From: an uncultured Atopobiaceae bacterium
GTDB lineage: Bacteria; Actinomycetota; Coriobacteriia; Coriobacteriales; Atopobiaceae
Assembly (NCBI GenBank): GCA_947631545.1
Contig: CANRLS010000008.1
Location: 1 to 46,396 of the forward strand
Direction of reading: 5' to 3'
Length of the DNA: 46,396 nucleotides
Positions 32,750 through 41,016 of the stretch are shown in pieces (within the stretch, counting starts at the first letter, position 1; every line of letters starts with the position of its first letter). The translations under genes and the position numbers were made by a program. The notes beneath the pieces were generated by a model. The model made no database searches. It had not been told where the DNA came from and saw nothing but the letters and a program-made list of their open reading frames with translations.

Positions 32750-34420
32750 ATGGAACGCCCGTCCTACTACATCACCACCCCCATCTACTACGTGAACGCC
32801 GCGCCCCACCTGGGCACGGCCTACTGCACGGTGATGGCGGACGTGCAGGCGCGCTTCCGTCGCTCGGCCGGCTTCGACGTGCTCTTCCTCACCGGCCTCG
32901 ACGAGCACGGCGAGAAGGTGGCCCAGGCCGCGGCCGAGCACGGCATGACGCCCCAGCAGTGGTGCGACTCGCTCGTGGGCGACTTCACCGACCTCTGGAA
33001 GCGCCTCGACATCACCAACGACGACTTCATCCGCACCACCGAGGATCGCCAGACCGTGAGCGTCCAGCACCTCTGGGACGAGCTCTTGGCCAACGGCTCC
33101 ATCTACAAGGGCACCTACGACGGCTGGTACTGCCAGCCCGAGGAGACGTACTTCACAGACACCCAGGTGCGCCAGGCCAACGAGCAGAAGTCCACGAGCG
33201 TCGACGTGAACCATCGCGAGATCGCCAAGGCGGCGAAGAGGGCCCCCGAGGACGCGCCGCTCTGCCCCGACTGCGGGCGCCCCTTGAAGCGCGTGCAGGA
33301 GGAGAGCTGGTTCTTCAAGCTCTCCGACTACCAGGAGCCACTGCTCGAGCTCTACCGGGAGCACCCGCACTTCGTCGAGCCCGAGATCCGCCGGAACGAG
33401 GTCGTGAGCTTCGTCGAGGGCGGCCTGAAGGACCTCTCCATCTCGAGGACGAGCTTCGACTGGGGGATCCCGCTCCCCTTCGACGAGAAGCACGTGACCT
33501 ACGTGTGGTTCGACGCGCTCATCAACTACATCACCGCCGTGGGCTACGGCGTCGAGACGCCCGAGGCGAAGGCCGAGTTCGCCCGCCGCTGGCCCGCCCA
33601 GGTGCACATCGTGGGCAAGGACATCATCCGCTTCCACTGCGTCATCTGGCCGGCCATGCTCATGGCGGCCGGGCTCGAGGTGCCCGAGGAGGTCTTCGCC
33701 CACGGCTTCCTCATGGTGAAGGACGACGGGGGCGCCGACGTGAAGATGTCCAAGAGCCTCGGGAACGCCATCTCGCCCGATACCGTCTGCGAGCTCCTCG
33801 GCGTGGACGGCTTCCGCTACTACTTCATGACCGACGTGCGTCCCGGCACCGACAGCTCGGTGAGCTGGGGCCGCATGGAGCAGGTCTACGACGCCGATTT
33901 GGCCAACAGCTGGGGGAACCTCTGCTCCCGCGCCCTCAACATGAGCGCCAAGTACTTCGACGGCAAGACCCCGGAGCTGCCCCGCGGCTGGGCCGAGGAG
34001 GCGAACCCGCTGCGCGCGATCGTCGAGGGCGACGGGCGCGAGGGCCTCTACGAGCGCTACGCGGCCGCCATGGGGTCCTTCGCCTACGACGAGGCCGCGG
34101 CGGCCGTGATGGAGCTCGTCCACGAGGCCAACCACTACATCGAGGCCTCCGAGCCCTGGACGCTCGCGAAGGATCCCGCGAGGGCCGGCGAGCTCGCCCA
34201 GGTCATCGGCAGCGTGCTCGAGAGCATCCGGGTGACGGCGCACCTGCTCATGCCCTTCATGCCGAGGACATCGACCGAGGTGCTCTCGCGGCTCTCGCTC
34301 GCCGAGGAGGCCGAGACGACCGACCTCGCCGCCGCCTGCGCCTGGGGCGGCCTCACGGGTGGCGCCCCCGTGGCCAAGGGGGCCCCGCTCTTCCCGCGTC
34401 TCGCCCAGAAGAAGGGCTAG
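32750..34420 (+). CDS. metG: Methionyl-tRNA synthetase
   Basis: Charges tRNA-Met with methionine. The 556-aa class I synthetase has the HIGH-equivalent His20-Leu-Gly-Thr23, TGLDEHGEK, and K332MSKS336 followed by LGN. In the zinc region the second knuckle C172PDC175 is kept, but the first knuckle is C128-Q-P-E131, so one expected Cys is missing. KEESW-like and SRTSFDWGIPLP motifs match the Bacillus/Actinobacteria type. There is no C-terminal EMAP-type tRNA-binding domain. GGAGGAG lies 4 nt before the ATG. rsmA begins 38 bp downstream and tatD follows, a common metG-tatD-rsmA neighbourhood in Gram-positives. Confidence 0.95.
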   Translation: MERPSYYITTPIYYVNAAPHLGTAYCTVMADVQARFRRSAGFDVLFLTGLDEHGEKVAQAAAEHGMTPQQWCDSLVGDFTDLWKRLDITNDDFIRTTEDRQTVSVQHLWDELLANGSIYKGTYDGWYCQPEETYFTDTQVRQANEQKSTSVDVNHREIAKAAKRAPEDAPLCPDCGRPLKRVQEESWFFKLSDYQEPLLELYREHPHFVEPEIRRNEVVSFVEGGLKDLSISRTSFDWGIPLPFDEKHVTYVWFDALINYITAVGYGVETPEAKAEFARRWPAQVHIVGKDIIRFHCVIWPAMLMAAGLEVPEEVFAHGFLMVKDDGGADVKMSKSLGNAISPDTVCELLGVDGFRYYFMTDVRPGTDSSVSWGRMEQVYDADLANSWGNLCSRALNMSAKYFDGKTPELPRGWAEEANPLRAIVEGDGREGLYERYAAAMGSFAYDEAAAAVMELVHEANHYIEASEPWTLAKDPARAGELAQVIGSVLESIRVTAHLLMPFMPRTSTEVLSRLSLAEEAETTDLAAACAWGGLTGGAPVAKGAPLFPRLAQKKG

Positions 34421-34458
34421 GCGGCGCGCCGCCCGTGGTTCGGATCGGCTCGGATCCC

Positions 34459-35361
34459 ATGAGCGAGGACCCCCTGGCGCTCGCCGCGCCGGGTGCGACC
34501 AGGCTCGTGCTCGAGGCCCATGGCCTCGAGCCCAAGAGGCGCCTCGGCCAGAACTTCCTCGTGGGGCGGTGGGTGCTCGAGCGGATCCTCGAGCGCTCCG
34601 AGGTGGGCCCTGAGGACGTGGTCCTCGAGGTGGGGCCCGGCATCGGCACGCTCACGCGGGCGCTCCTCTCGCGCGCGAGGGCCGTCGTGGCGGTGGAGGC
34701 CGACCCCTCGATGGAGGCGGTGCTGGCCGATACCTGCGCCTTCGGCAAGGATCGCCTCGCCCTCGTCATCGGCGACGCGGCGAGGACAGGTCCCGCCGGC
34801 CTCTCCCGGGCACTCGAGGCCATCGGGCTCGGCGACGGGGGAGCGCCGACCCTGCCGTCGAAGCTCGTGGCGAACCTGCCCTACGGCGTCGCCGCCACGA
34901 TCGTCCTCGACGCCTTCGGCGCGATGCCCTCGATCGAGCGCGCCACGGTCATGGTGCAGCGGGAGGTGGCCGATCGGATCGGCGCCGTGCCCGGCACCAA
35001 GGCCTACGGCGCCTACACCGTGAAGCTCGCGCTCCGCGCGCGCCTCGCGAACCGCTTCGAGGTCTCGAGGCGCGAGTTCCTGCCCCGGCCCCACGTGGAC
35101 TCCACGGTGGTCACGCTCGCGCGCCGCGAGGGGGATGCCCTGGGCGAGGCGCGCGCCCGGGAGGTCTCGGCCGTGGTGGACGCGGCCTTCGCCCAGCGCC
35201 GGAAGACGCTCGCGAACTCGCTCTCCCGGGCCGGCTACGATCGTCAGGCGGTGGAGGCGGCGCTCGAGGCCATGGGGCTGGATGCGATGGTGAGGGCCGA
35301 GCGGCTCTCGCCCGAGACGTTCGTCGAGCTCGCGGAGCGGCTGAAGGGAATGGGAACGTGA
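34459..35361 (+). CDS. rsmA: 16S rRNA (adenine1518/1519-N6)-dimethyltransferase
   Basis: KsgA/RsmA dimethylates two adjacent adenosines in the 3'-terminal loop of 16S rRNA during ribosome assembly. The 300-aa protein has LGQNFLV near residue 30, the SAM motif EVGPGIGTLT from Glu57, the catalytic NLPY (139-142) and the FLPRPHVDS signature. ATG 34459 has little Shine-Dalgarno sequence upstream; an in-frame GTG at 34435 is an alternative. The stop overlaps the tatD start (TGATG). Confidence 0.93.
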   Translation: MSEDPLALAAPGATRLVLEAHGLEPKRRLGQNFLVGRWVLERILERSEVGPEDVVLEVGPGIGTLTRALLSRARAVVAVEADPSMEAVLADTCAFGKDRLALVIGDAARTGPAGLSRALEAIGLGDGGAPTLPSKLVANLPYGVAATIVLDAFGAMPSIERATVMVQREVADRIGAVPGTKAYGAYTVKLALRARLANRFEVSRREFLPRPHVDSTVVTLARREGDALGEARAREVSAVVDAAFAQRRKTLANSLSRAGYDRQAVEAALEAMGLDAMVRAERLSPETFVELAERLKGMGT

Positions 35362-36362
35362 TGGGCGATCGCTGCTGGATCGACGAGGCGCTTGAGAGGC
35401 AGGGCCTCCTCTTCGACGCCAAGGGCAGGGCGAGGCGGATCGACGCGCCGCTGGCGCCCGTGGCCGACACCCACGCGCACCTCTCGATGCTGGGGCCCGA
35501 TTCCGATGGCGCCAAGGTGCCCTCCCGAGCGTCGCTCGAGGCGGCGGCCGTGGCGCTCGCCCGGGCCTGGCTCGTGGGCGTGACCTGGGTCGTGAGCATC
35601 GCCGACGCGAGCGAGGACGCGAGAGACCCCGCCGCCTACCTCGATTGGCTCTCGGCCGTGGAGGAGCGCGCCCACGAGGAGATCGAGGCCGCCCTCGCGG
35701 CCGGCATCGTCCCCGCCTTCCCCGACGAGCCGCTGAGGGTCTCGCTCTCCGCGGGCGTGCATCCCTACGGCGCGGCCGACGTCGACGACGAGGCGCTCGG
35801 ACGCCTTCGGCTCATCGCTTCCGATCGGCGCTGCGTCGCCCTGGGCGAGATGGGCCTCGACTACCACTGCGACGTCGATCGCGAGCTGCAGAGGGCCGCC
35901 TTCGAGCGGCAGCTCGCCCTGGCCGTGGAGCTGGGGCTTCCGGTGGAGCTCCACGTGAGGGACGCCACCGGCGACGCGGAGCTCGTCGCGCATCGGGATG
36001 CGTTCGAGGTCGTCGAGGCCTCGGGCATTCGCGATCGGGGCATCGACCTCCACTGCTACACGTTGGGCCCGGACGCCATGGCGCCATGGGTGGGCCTTGG
36101 CGCGAAGGTCGCCTTCGGCGGGGCCCTCACGTTCAAGCGCTCGGACGAGATCCGCGAGGCGGCCGGACGCTGCCCCTCCGAGGCGCCCATCACGGAGACG
36201 GACAGCCCCTACATGGCGCCCGAGCCCTTCCGAGGGCGTCCCAGCGAGCCGGCCCTCGCGCTCGCGACGGCCTGGCGCGTGGTCGAGGCGCGCGCCGGGA
36301 CCGACGCCTCTTCCGAGGCGACCTTCCGGGCGCTCTGGAAGAACGCCCGCGCCCTCTTCTGA
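35361..36362 (+). CDS. tatD: TatD family metal-dependent hydrolase
   Basis: Amidohydrolase-fold DNase of 333 aa. Metal ligands are visible in DTHAHL (His38, His40), GEMGLDYH (Glu163), ELHVRDA, DLHCY and TETDSPY. It is longer than the usual 260 aa because of about 35 extra N-terminal residues and an insertion after residue 90. Members are 3'-5' exonucleases and quality-control enzymes. ATG 35361 shares its A with the rsmA stop TGA; a GTG directly in front is also in frame. A hairpin follows the stop. Confidence 0.9.
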   Translation: MGDRCWIDEALERQGLLFDAKGRARRIDAPLAPVADTHAHLSMLGPDSDGAKVPSRASLEAAAVALARAWLVGVTWVVSIADASEDARDPAAYLDWLSAVEERAHEEIEAALAAGIVPAFPDEPLRVSLSAGVHPYGAADVDDEALGRLRLIASDRRCVALGEMGLDYHCDVDRELQRAAFERQLALAVELGLPVELHVRDATGDAELVAHRDAFEVVEASGIRDRGIDLHCYTLGPDAMAPWVGLGAKVAFGGALTFKRSDEIREAAGRCPSEAPITETDSPYMAPEPFRGRPSEPALALATAWRVVEARAGTDASSEATFRALWKNARALF

Positions 36363-36367
36363 GCCGG

Positions 36368-36389
36368 GACGCTTCCCCTGGGGAGCGTC
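36368..36389 (+). terminator. Hairpin terminator after tatD
   Basis: GACGCT and CCCC pair with GGGG and AGCGTC with a single bulged T, starting 5 bp after the tatD stop. No U-tract. It ends the metG-rsmA-tatD unit. Confidence 0.45.
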
Positions 36390-36462
36390 GCCGCGTTCCC
36401 AACCGGTCGTGGGGAATGCCGCTCGCGGAGAGCGGGAGCGGCGCCCTCGGCCCCGAGCCGCG

Positions 36463-36468
36463 TAGGAT
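36463..36468 (+). promoter_or_regulatory. Putative -10 element of comF
   Basis: TAGGAT, which would start a transcript around 36475, just before the strong Shine-Dalgarno sequence at 36483-36491. No clear -35. Confidence 0.4.
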
Positions 36469-36495
36469 GGCCTACCCAAGGCGGAGGGAGGCCCC

Positions 36496-37221
36496 ACGGG
36501 CGAGCACGGCAGCGTCTTCAAGGCCCTTCTGGGCATCGGCGACGACCTGGCCGAGTTCCTCTGGCCGGCTCGCTGCGTGGGGTGCGACCTTCCCGGGACG
36601 CTTCTTTGCGACGAGTGCCGGGAGGCGCTGCCCGTCATCGACCAGGACTTCGCCTGCCCGCGCTGCGGCGCCCCCTTCGGGTCCATCGTCTGCACGGAGT
36701 GCTCGGCCGAGTGGACCGAGATCGGCCGCACCGTGAGCGCGCTCGTCTTCGACGGCACCGCGCGCCGGCTCGTGACCGTCTACAAGGACGCCCACGAGCG
36801 GCGGCTGGCCCCGATCCTCGCCGGCCTCATCCATCGCGCGCTCGAGGAATCGGGCGCCCTCGCCGGGCTCGAAGCGCCCCTCGACGCCATCGCCTTCATC
36901 CCCTCCACGCCCTCGGCCTACGCGCGTCGCGGCTTCGACCCCATGGAGGGGGTGGCCGCCGAGCTCGCCCCGCTTCTCGGCCTTCCCGCCATCGACGTGC
37001 TGGCCCACGAGGACGTGGGCGATCAGCGCGCCCTCGGCAGGAGCGAGCGGGCGGCCAACGTCCAGGGCAGCTTCGCGGCCATCGGGGACCTCTTCGAGAT
37101 GCGGCTCCTCCTCATCGACGACGTGATCACCACCGGCGCGTCCGCGCGCGCCGCCGCGCTCGCCCTCGCCTCCCACGGGGCGACGGTCGAGGTGTGCGCG
37201 AGCGTCGCTCGCGTGTGGTAG
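36496..37221 (+). CDS. comF: ComF family phosphoribosyltransferase-like protein with apparent ACG start
   Basis: Competence-type ComF protein with an N-terminal zinc ribbon and a C-terminal phosphoribosyltransferase fold ending in LLLIDDVITTGAS. The first ATG/GTG/TTG in frame is GTG 36577, but starting there loses the conserved lead LAEFLWPARC and the first zinc Cys (C27-V-G-C30). The frame is open upstream to a stop at 36463. In that stretch the only placed start-like site is ACG 36496, 4 nt after GGAGGGAGG (36483-36491). I therefore propose ACG initiation, giving 241 aa. A base error in the sequence would be the alternative. Further Cys pairs C38/C41, CPRC and CTEC complete the zinc ribbons. 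Confidence 0.75.
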   Translation, partial: TGEHGSVFKALLGIGDDLAEFLWPARCVGCDLPGTLLCDECREALPVIDQDFACPRCGAPFGSIVCTECSAEWTEIGRTVSALVFDGTARRLVTVYKDAHERRLAPILAGLIHRALEESGALAGLEAPLDAIAFIPSTPSAYARRGFDPMEGVAAELAPLLGLPAIDVLAHEDVGDQRALGRSERAANVQGSFAAIGDLFEMRLLLIDDVITTGASARAAALALASHGATVEVCASVARVW

Positions 37222-37251
37222 CGCTCCCAAAGGGTTCGCGGCATGGCCGCT

Positions 37252-37260
37252 TGGTATAAT
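37252..37260 (+). promoter_or_regulatory. Extended -10 promoter TGgTATAAT of the lipoprotein leader RNA
   Basis: Perfect TATAAT at 37255-37260 with an upstream TGn, the best -10 match in the window. Transcription would begin near 37267, giving a leader of about 320 nt before the lipoprotein ATG at 37587. No consensus -35, as expected for an extended -10 site. Confidence 0.6.
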
Positions 37261-37264
37261 CCGA

Positions 37265-37575
37265 GGGTCCCTTGCCAGGTCTGTGGTTGCGGGCTCTTGC
37301 GCGGCGAACGCTCATGCGCAGGCACCCTAGTCCATGGCAGACGAGGCCCAACGGACCCACGTAAGCCCGGACGCGCGCGTCCGGTCGATCACGGCTCGTC
37401 CTAGGAGTAAGCCGCACCCCCCGCCCATTGGGGCAGGATGGCTCCACGGGGGAGAGGGCCGAAGTGGCGGCACCGCGGTGCCCGAAGCGACGGCCCCGGT
37501 GCGCGAGTGTGGGGTCGAAGACCAGGTCAGCTGGAAGGGACGTCGGGCCGGGGCTTCTGAGGGCCGTTCGGAGGG
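37265..37575 (+). ncRNA. Candidate structured leader RNA (T-box-like or novel riboswitch)
   Basis: About 310 nt of non-coding sequence between a consensus -10 and a solute-binding lipoprotein gene, rich in pairing. GGGTCC (37265-37270) pairs with GGACCC (37353-37358). Inside it GCC/GGC, then AG opposite GA, then GTCTG (37279-37283)/CAGAC (37338-37342) resemble a kink-turn-bearing stem. TGCGC/GCGCA (37298-37302/37316-37320) closes the tip. Next is a perfect palindrome CCGGACGCGCGCGTCCGG (37367-37384), then a domain in which GGGCCG pairs with CGGCCC around a GGCAC-CGCG-GTGCC hairpin. The string GGCGGCACCGCGG resembles the T-box core (GGGTGGnACCGCG), but the specifier loop is not recognisable. 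Class is uncertain. Confidence 0.45.
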
Positions 37576-37586
37576 GAAGGTGGCTC

Positions 37587-38675
37587 ATGGAGGGACGTTC
37601 GCTGGAGCTCGGGGACAAGAGGCGTCCGCTGGTCCTCGCCATGGCCCTGGGGCTCATCCTCGCCTTCGCGCTCGCCGGCTGTTCGAACCCCTTCGAGCAG
37701 ACGAGCGTCGCCGAGGCCCGGGCGGCCCGCGTCGCCGCCATGAGCCCCGCGCTCACGGGCGACGACCTCGTGAGGGAGGGGGCCCTCACCATCGGCCTCG
37801 TCGCCGATGACGGCGCTCCCTACGTGATCCAGGGCGCCGACGGCACCTACACGGGCATCGATCCCGACGTGGGCGCCGCGCTCGCGCAATCCCTCGGCCT
37901 CCAGGCCGATTTCGTGCCCATCGTAAACGACGCCGCCTCGGCTCTCGTGCAGGTCGACGTGGTCATGGGCGTCTCCGCCGAGCAGGCCATGGGCCAGGTG
38001 GTGGCCTCGGACTACGTGGAGCAGGCCACGGGCTTCTTCACCCTGGGCGACGAGCCCACGGTGGCGAGCGCGGACGAGCTCATGGGCAAGACGGTGGGGC
38101 TGCAGGAGGGCTCGGCCTCCCAGCAGCTGCTGAACGCCTCGAACCTGACGATGGAGCAAAAGGGCTACGAGAACCTCGACGCGGCCATGGAGGGCCTGAA
38201 GTCGGGCGAGGTGGACTACGTGCTCTGCCCGGTCTATCCCGGCGCCTACCTGGCCCACGAGATGGGCGGCATCGCCTTCTGCGGCACGCTCGACATCCCC
38301 ACGACCCAAGGGGTCGGCGTGTCCTCGGGCTCGCAGGCCCTCGCCCAGGCGGTGCAGCAGTCGATGGACGACATCCGCGATAACGGCGTGCTCGGCGTGA
38401 TCCTCGCCAAGTGGGTGGGCGACCTCCCGCACCTCACGGCCGAGTCGCAGGTGACGGGCGTCGTCCTCGCCGACAGCAGCCTCGCCGCAGCCGAGCAGGC
38501 GACCCAGCCCGGCAGCGCCGGCACCAACGCGGTGGGCGCCGATCAGCTGCCTGAGGAGACCCAGCCCGGCGAGGAGCAGCCCGACGAGTACACCGAGCCC
38601 ACCGAGCCCGACGCCGACGACGGCGCGGAGGCCGGCGACCAGGGCGAGGGCGCGCCCGCGATCTCGCCGGCCTAG
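37587..38675 (+). CDS. Orphan solute-binding lipoprotein (amino-acid ABC type)
   Basis: Membrane-anchored extracellular binding protein of 362 aa. The signal peptide ends in the lipobox L29-A-G-C32. A family 3 solute-binding domain follows, with GALTIGLVADDGAPYV, a GIDPDVGAALAQSLGL segment and ELMGKTVGLQEGSASQQ, typical of polar amino acid binders. From about residue 310 the tail is Pro/Glu/Thr-rich and probably disordered. No permease or ATPase gene is adjacent, so it serves a transporter encoded elsewhere or a sensing role. GGAGGGGAAGG precedes the ATG. The long structured leader upstream suggests RNA-level control. Confidence 0.87.
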   Translation: MEGRSLELGDKRRPLVLAMALGLILAFALAGCSNPFEQTSVAEARAARVAAMSPALTGDDLVREGALTIGLVADDGAPYVIQGADGTYTGIDPDVGAALAQSLGLQADFVPIVNDAASALVQVDVVMGVSAEQAMGQVVASDYVEQATGFFTLGDEPTVASADELMGKTVGLQEGSASQQLLNASNLTMEQKGYENLDAAMEGLKSGEVDYVLCPVYPGAYLAHEMGGIAFCGTLDIPTTQGVGVSSGSQALAQAVQQSMDDIRDNGVLGVILAKWVGDLPHLTAESQVTGVVLADSSLAAAEQATQPGSAGTNAVGADQLPEETQPGEEQPDEYTEPTEPDADDGAEAGDQGEGAPAISPA

Positions 38676-38738
38676 CGCCATCTGGGTAGAAACCAGCCGT
38701 GGCTCAAGGCCCGCATCCCCCACGACTCGGAGGTAGTG

Positions 38739-39335
38739 ATGGACATCAAAGTGACCGGCCGTAAGATCCGTGTGACCGACGCCCTGCGCGACCGCGTGGA
38801 GCAGAAGGTGGGCGGCGCTCTCAAGGTCTTCGATATCTCGCCCATGACCTGCGACGTCGTGCTGCGCGTCGCCGATTACAAGGGCACCAAGGAGCGGGCC
38901 GTCTGCGAGGTGACCGTGCGCGTGCGCGGCACCGTCGTGCGCGTGACCGCCACGAAGGACGACATCGAGGCCGCGATCGACGAGGCGGCCCGCATGACGA
39001 GCCGCCAGCTCCGCAAGTACAAGACCCGCGTCATCGACCGGCGCCATCGCGTCCACGGGGAGGACCTGCCCTCCGTGGAGCCGGGCACCCCGCTCGCGGA
39101 CACCGTGGCCAAGGGCGAGGAAGAGGCCCTCGAGGACGAGGAGGAGCTCGTCCGCACCAAGTACATCGAGTACACGCGCCTCACCGAGGAGGACGCGCTC
39201 GTGCAGGCCGATCTCCTCGGCCACGACTTCTACGTCTTCCGCGACATGGTCACCGGCAACGTCCACGTGATCTATCGCCGCAAGAGCGGGGGCTACGGCA
39301 TCCTCAAGCCCGAAGAGGAGGAGCCGACGGCTTAG
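38739..39335 (+). CDS. hpf: Long-form ribosome hibernation promoting factor
   Basis: A 198-aa long HPF. The N-terminal RaiA-like domain (1-100) begins MDIKVTGRKIRVTDALRDRV and binds the 30S decoding region. An acidic linker leads to the C-terminal dimerisation domain with TKYIEYTRLTEEDALVQADLLGHDFYVF and a YRRKSGGYGIL end, which joins two ribosomes into 100S dimers in stationary phase. GGAGG sits 5 nt before ATG 38739; a GTG immediately upstream is in frame. It stands alone between the lipoprotein and the second degV gene. Confidence 0.93.
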   Translation: MDIKVTGRKIRVTDALRDRVEQKVGGALKVFDISPMTCDVVLRVADYKGTKERAVCEVTVRVRGTVVRVTATKDDIEAAIDEAARMTSRQLRKYKTRVIDRRHRVHGEDLPSVEPGTPLADTVAKGEEEALEDEEELVRTKYIEYTRLTEEDALVQADLLGHDFYVFRDMVTGNVHVIYRRKSGGYGILKPEEEEPTA

Positions 39336-39371
39336 AATCGGACTCGAAGAAGCGAACCTCCCAGCGCCTCG

Positions 39372-39385
39372 GCCCCGGCCGGGGC
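39372..39385 (+). terminator. Weak GC hairpin after hpf
   Basis: The palindrome GCCCCGGCCGGGGC forms a 5-bp stem with a tetraloop, 37 bp after the hpf stop. No U-tract. Confidence 0.3.
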
Positions 39386-39423
39386 GCGCTCCGAAGAGCG
39401 AAGGACGGAAGAGGTGAGGCACC

Positions 39424-40542
39424 ATGGCCGATGACGTCTCCCCGAAGGGGGATCTCGAAGAGGTGAACCCCGAGGGGCTCGCCGCCGATGCGCCCAAGAG
39501 CGAGGTCAAGGAGGAGGAAGAGCACTCCGGATCCCACGGCTCCACCTACTCCCAGCCGATGTACCACAACAAGCGCAAGGTGAACATCATCGTCGACACC
39601 TGCGGGGACTTCGACCCGCTCGTGGCCCACGCCCTCGATGTGACCATCATCGGCTTCCCCTTCGTGGTGAACGGCGAGGAGCACATCGACGACCTCTGGG
39701 AGACCATGAGCGCCAAGGAGTTCTACGACGCCATGCGCAAGGGCGCCGACGTCTCCACCTCCGCGGTGACGCCCGGGCGCTACCTCGAGATCTTCGAGGA
39801 GGCCGCCAAGAAGGGCGTGCCCACGGTCTACCTCTCCTTCACAGCGGGCCTCTCGTCCTCCATCCGCGCGGCCGAGGAGGCCGCCAACATGGTGAAGGAC
39901 GAGTACCCGGGCTTCGAGATCTACGTCGTGGACAACAAGTGCCCCTCTGCGGCGGCCGAGCTCTTGGCCGTCGAGGCGGTCCACCAGGCCGACATGGGCG
40001 CGAGCGCCAAGGACCTCGTGGCCTGGGCCGAGGAGGCGCGCTACTACATCCAGGGCTACTTCACCCTCGACAACTTCGACGCGCTCGCCAAGGGCGGCCG
40101 CATTCCGCCCCAGGCGGCGGCCATCGGGGGCAAGCTCGACATCAAGCCCGAGCTCTCCTACGACACGGCGGGCGCGCTCTCGCTGAAGCGCATGTGCCGC
40201 GGTCGCAAGAAGGCGCTCCGGGCCATCATCGACGACTTCAAGGACCAGTTCACCGGCGAGTTCAACCTGCCGGTGGCCATCGTCTCCTCCGACGCCGAGA
40301 AGGACGCCGACTTCCTCGAGTCGCTCGTGCGACACGAGCCCGGCTGCGAGGATCTGGCCGTGATCAGGAGCAGCGTGTCGCCCGTCATCGGCTCCCATGT
40401 GGGACCGGGCATGGTGGCGCTCATCTTCTGGGGCAAGGATCGCCGCGAGAAGACGAGCCTCGCCGACCGCATCGCCCGTGCCGTGGGCAAGGGCGGTGCC
40501 GGCTCCGATGCCGCAAGCGCCCGGAACGGAGCTGGCGCGTGA
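39424..40542 (+). CDS. DegV family fatty-acid-binding protein, second copy
   Basis: A 372-aa DegV/FakB-like protein with a 50-residue charged N-terminal extension. The core has NIIVDTCGDFDP, STSAVTPGRYLEIF (the fatty-acid pocket loop), LSFTAGLSSSI, LAKGGRIPPQ, a CRGRKKALRAI helix and SHVGPGM. It is about as long as the copy at 8943 and clearly paralogous (shared KEFYDAMRKGA/KQFYDAMRKGA and GRIP segments), but is not adjacent to it. AGGTGAGG precedes the ATG. The downstream genes (small membrane protein, NYN, HEAT) are closely spaced. Confidence 0.89.
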   Translation: MADDVSPKGDLEEVNPEGLAADAPKSEVKEEEEHSGSHGSTYSQPMYHNKRKVNIIVDTCGDFDPLVAHALDVTIIGFPFVVNGEEHIDDLWETMSAKEFYDAMRKGADVSTSAVTPGRYLEIFEEAAKKGVPTVYLSFTAGLSSSIRAAEEAANMVKDEYPGFEIYVVDNKCPSAAAELLAVEAVHQADMGASAKDLVAWAEEARYYIQGYFTLDNFDALAKGGRIPPQAAAIGGKLDIKPELSYDTAGALSLKRMCRGRKKALRAIIDDFKDQFTGEFNLPVAIVSSDAEKDADFLESLVRHEPGCEDLAVIRSSVSPVIGSHVGPGMVALIFWGKDRREKTSLADRIARAVGKGGAGSDAASARNGAGA

Positions 40543-40599
40543 CGGGCGGCCTTATCGAAAGCCCCATGCCGATGACGCGCGCTCGAGGCCCCAGGGCAG

Positions 40600-41013
40600 G
40601 TGCGCGTGGGTAGCATCGCGGTCTTCATCACGGCGCTCCTGCTCGCGATCCTGGGGATCGTCATCGGGTTCCGCGTCGGGCAGGAGTGGGCCAAGCATGC
40701 CCAGACCAAGCGCCAGTACTGGATCTTCAATGGCATCGCCTACGTCGTCTGCATCGTCGCCTCGGCCTTCATCGCGGCCCTTGGCCTCGTGGTGCTCGTC
40801 TTCGCCGTCATCGGCCTTCTGGGCGGCTGCATCGCCGGCCTCAAGTTCGGGTTCGGCTCCACGGGCGCCTGGAAGAAGGTCGACCAGGTCATGGCGGTGA
40901 AGAACCGCCATCTCGAGCGCGAGGGCATGCCCGAGGGCCAGGAGGAGCCCGAGCTCATGAGCGTGCAGGATCCGGGCCACGTGCCCGACCGCAAATCGAG
41001 AAGGAAGGGCTAG
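40600..41013 (+). CDS. Small membrane protein of unknown function
   Basis: A protein of 137 aa (or 135 if GTG 40606 is used; AGGGCAGG precedes that codon). It has a hydrophobic N-terminal helix (about 4-25), then two hydrophobic helices (about 44-82) containing a GLLGGCIAGLKFGFGS loop, and a charged C-terminal tail. I do not recognise a family. It starts 57 bp after degV and ends 3 bp before the NYN gene, so it is probably cotranscribed with NYN. Confidence 0.7.
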   Translation: MRVGSIAVFITALLLAILGIVIGFRVGQEWAKHAQTKRQYWIFNGIAYVVCIVASAFIAALGLVVLVFAVIGLLGGCIAGLKFGFGSTGAWKKVDQVMAVKNRHLEREGMPEGQEEPELMSVQDPGHVPDRKSRRKG

Positions 41014-41016
41014 CCC

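Noticed and set aside
32243-34243. 666-aa open frame on the minus strand
   Set aside because: Antisense to metG; composition is that of a shadow frame.
37440-37500. Glycine riboswitch suggested by GGAGAG and CCGAAG strings
   Set aside because: The strings are not in the right order or spacing, and the conserved CTCTCAGG segment is missing.
37261-37586. RNase P RNA, tmRNA or SRP RNA
   Set aside because: The conserved RNase P core (GAGGAAAGTCC, ACAGAA), a tmRNA tag and T-arm, and the SRP GGAAG loop are not present.
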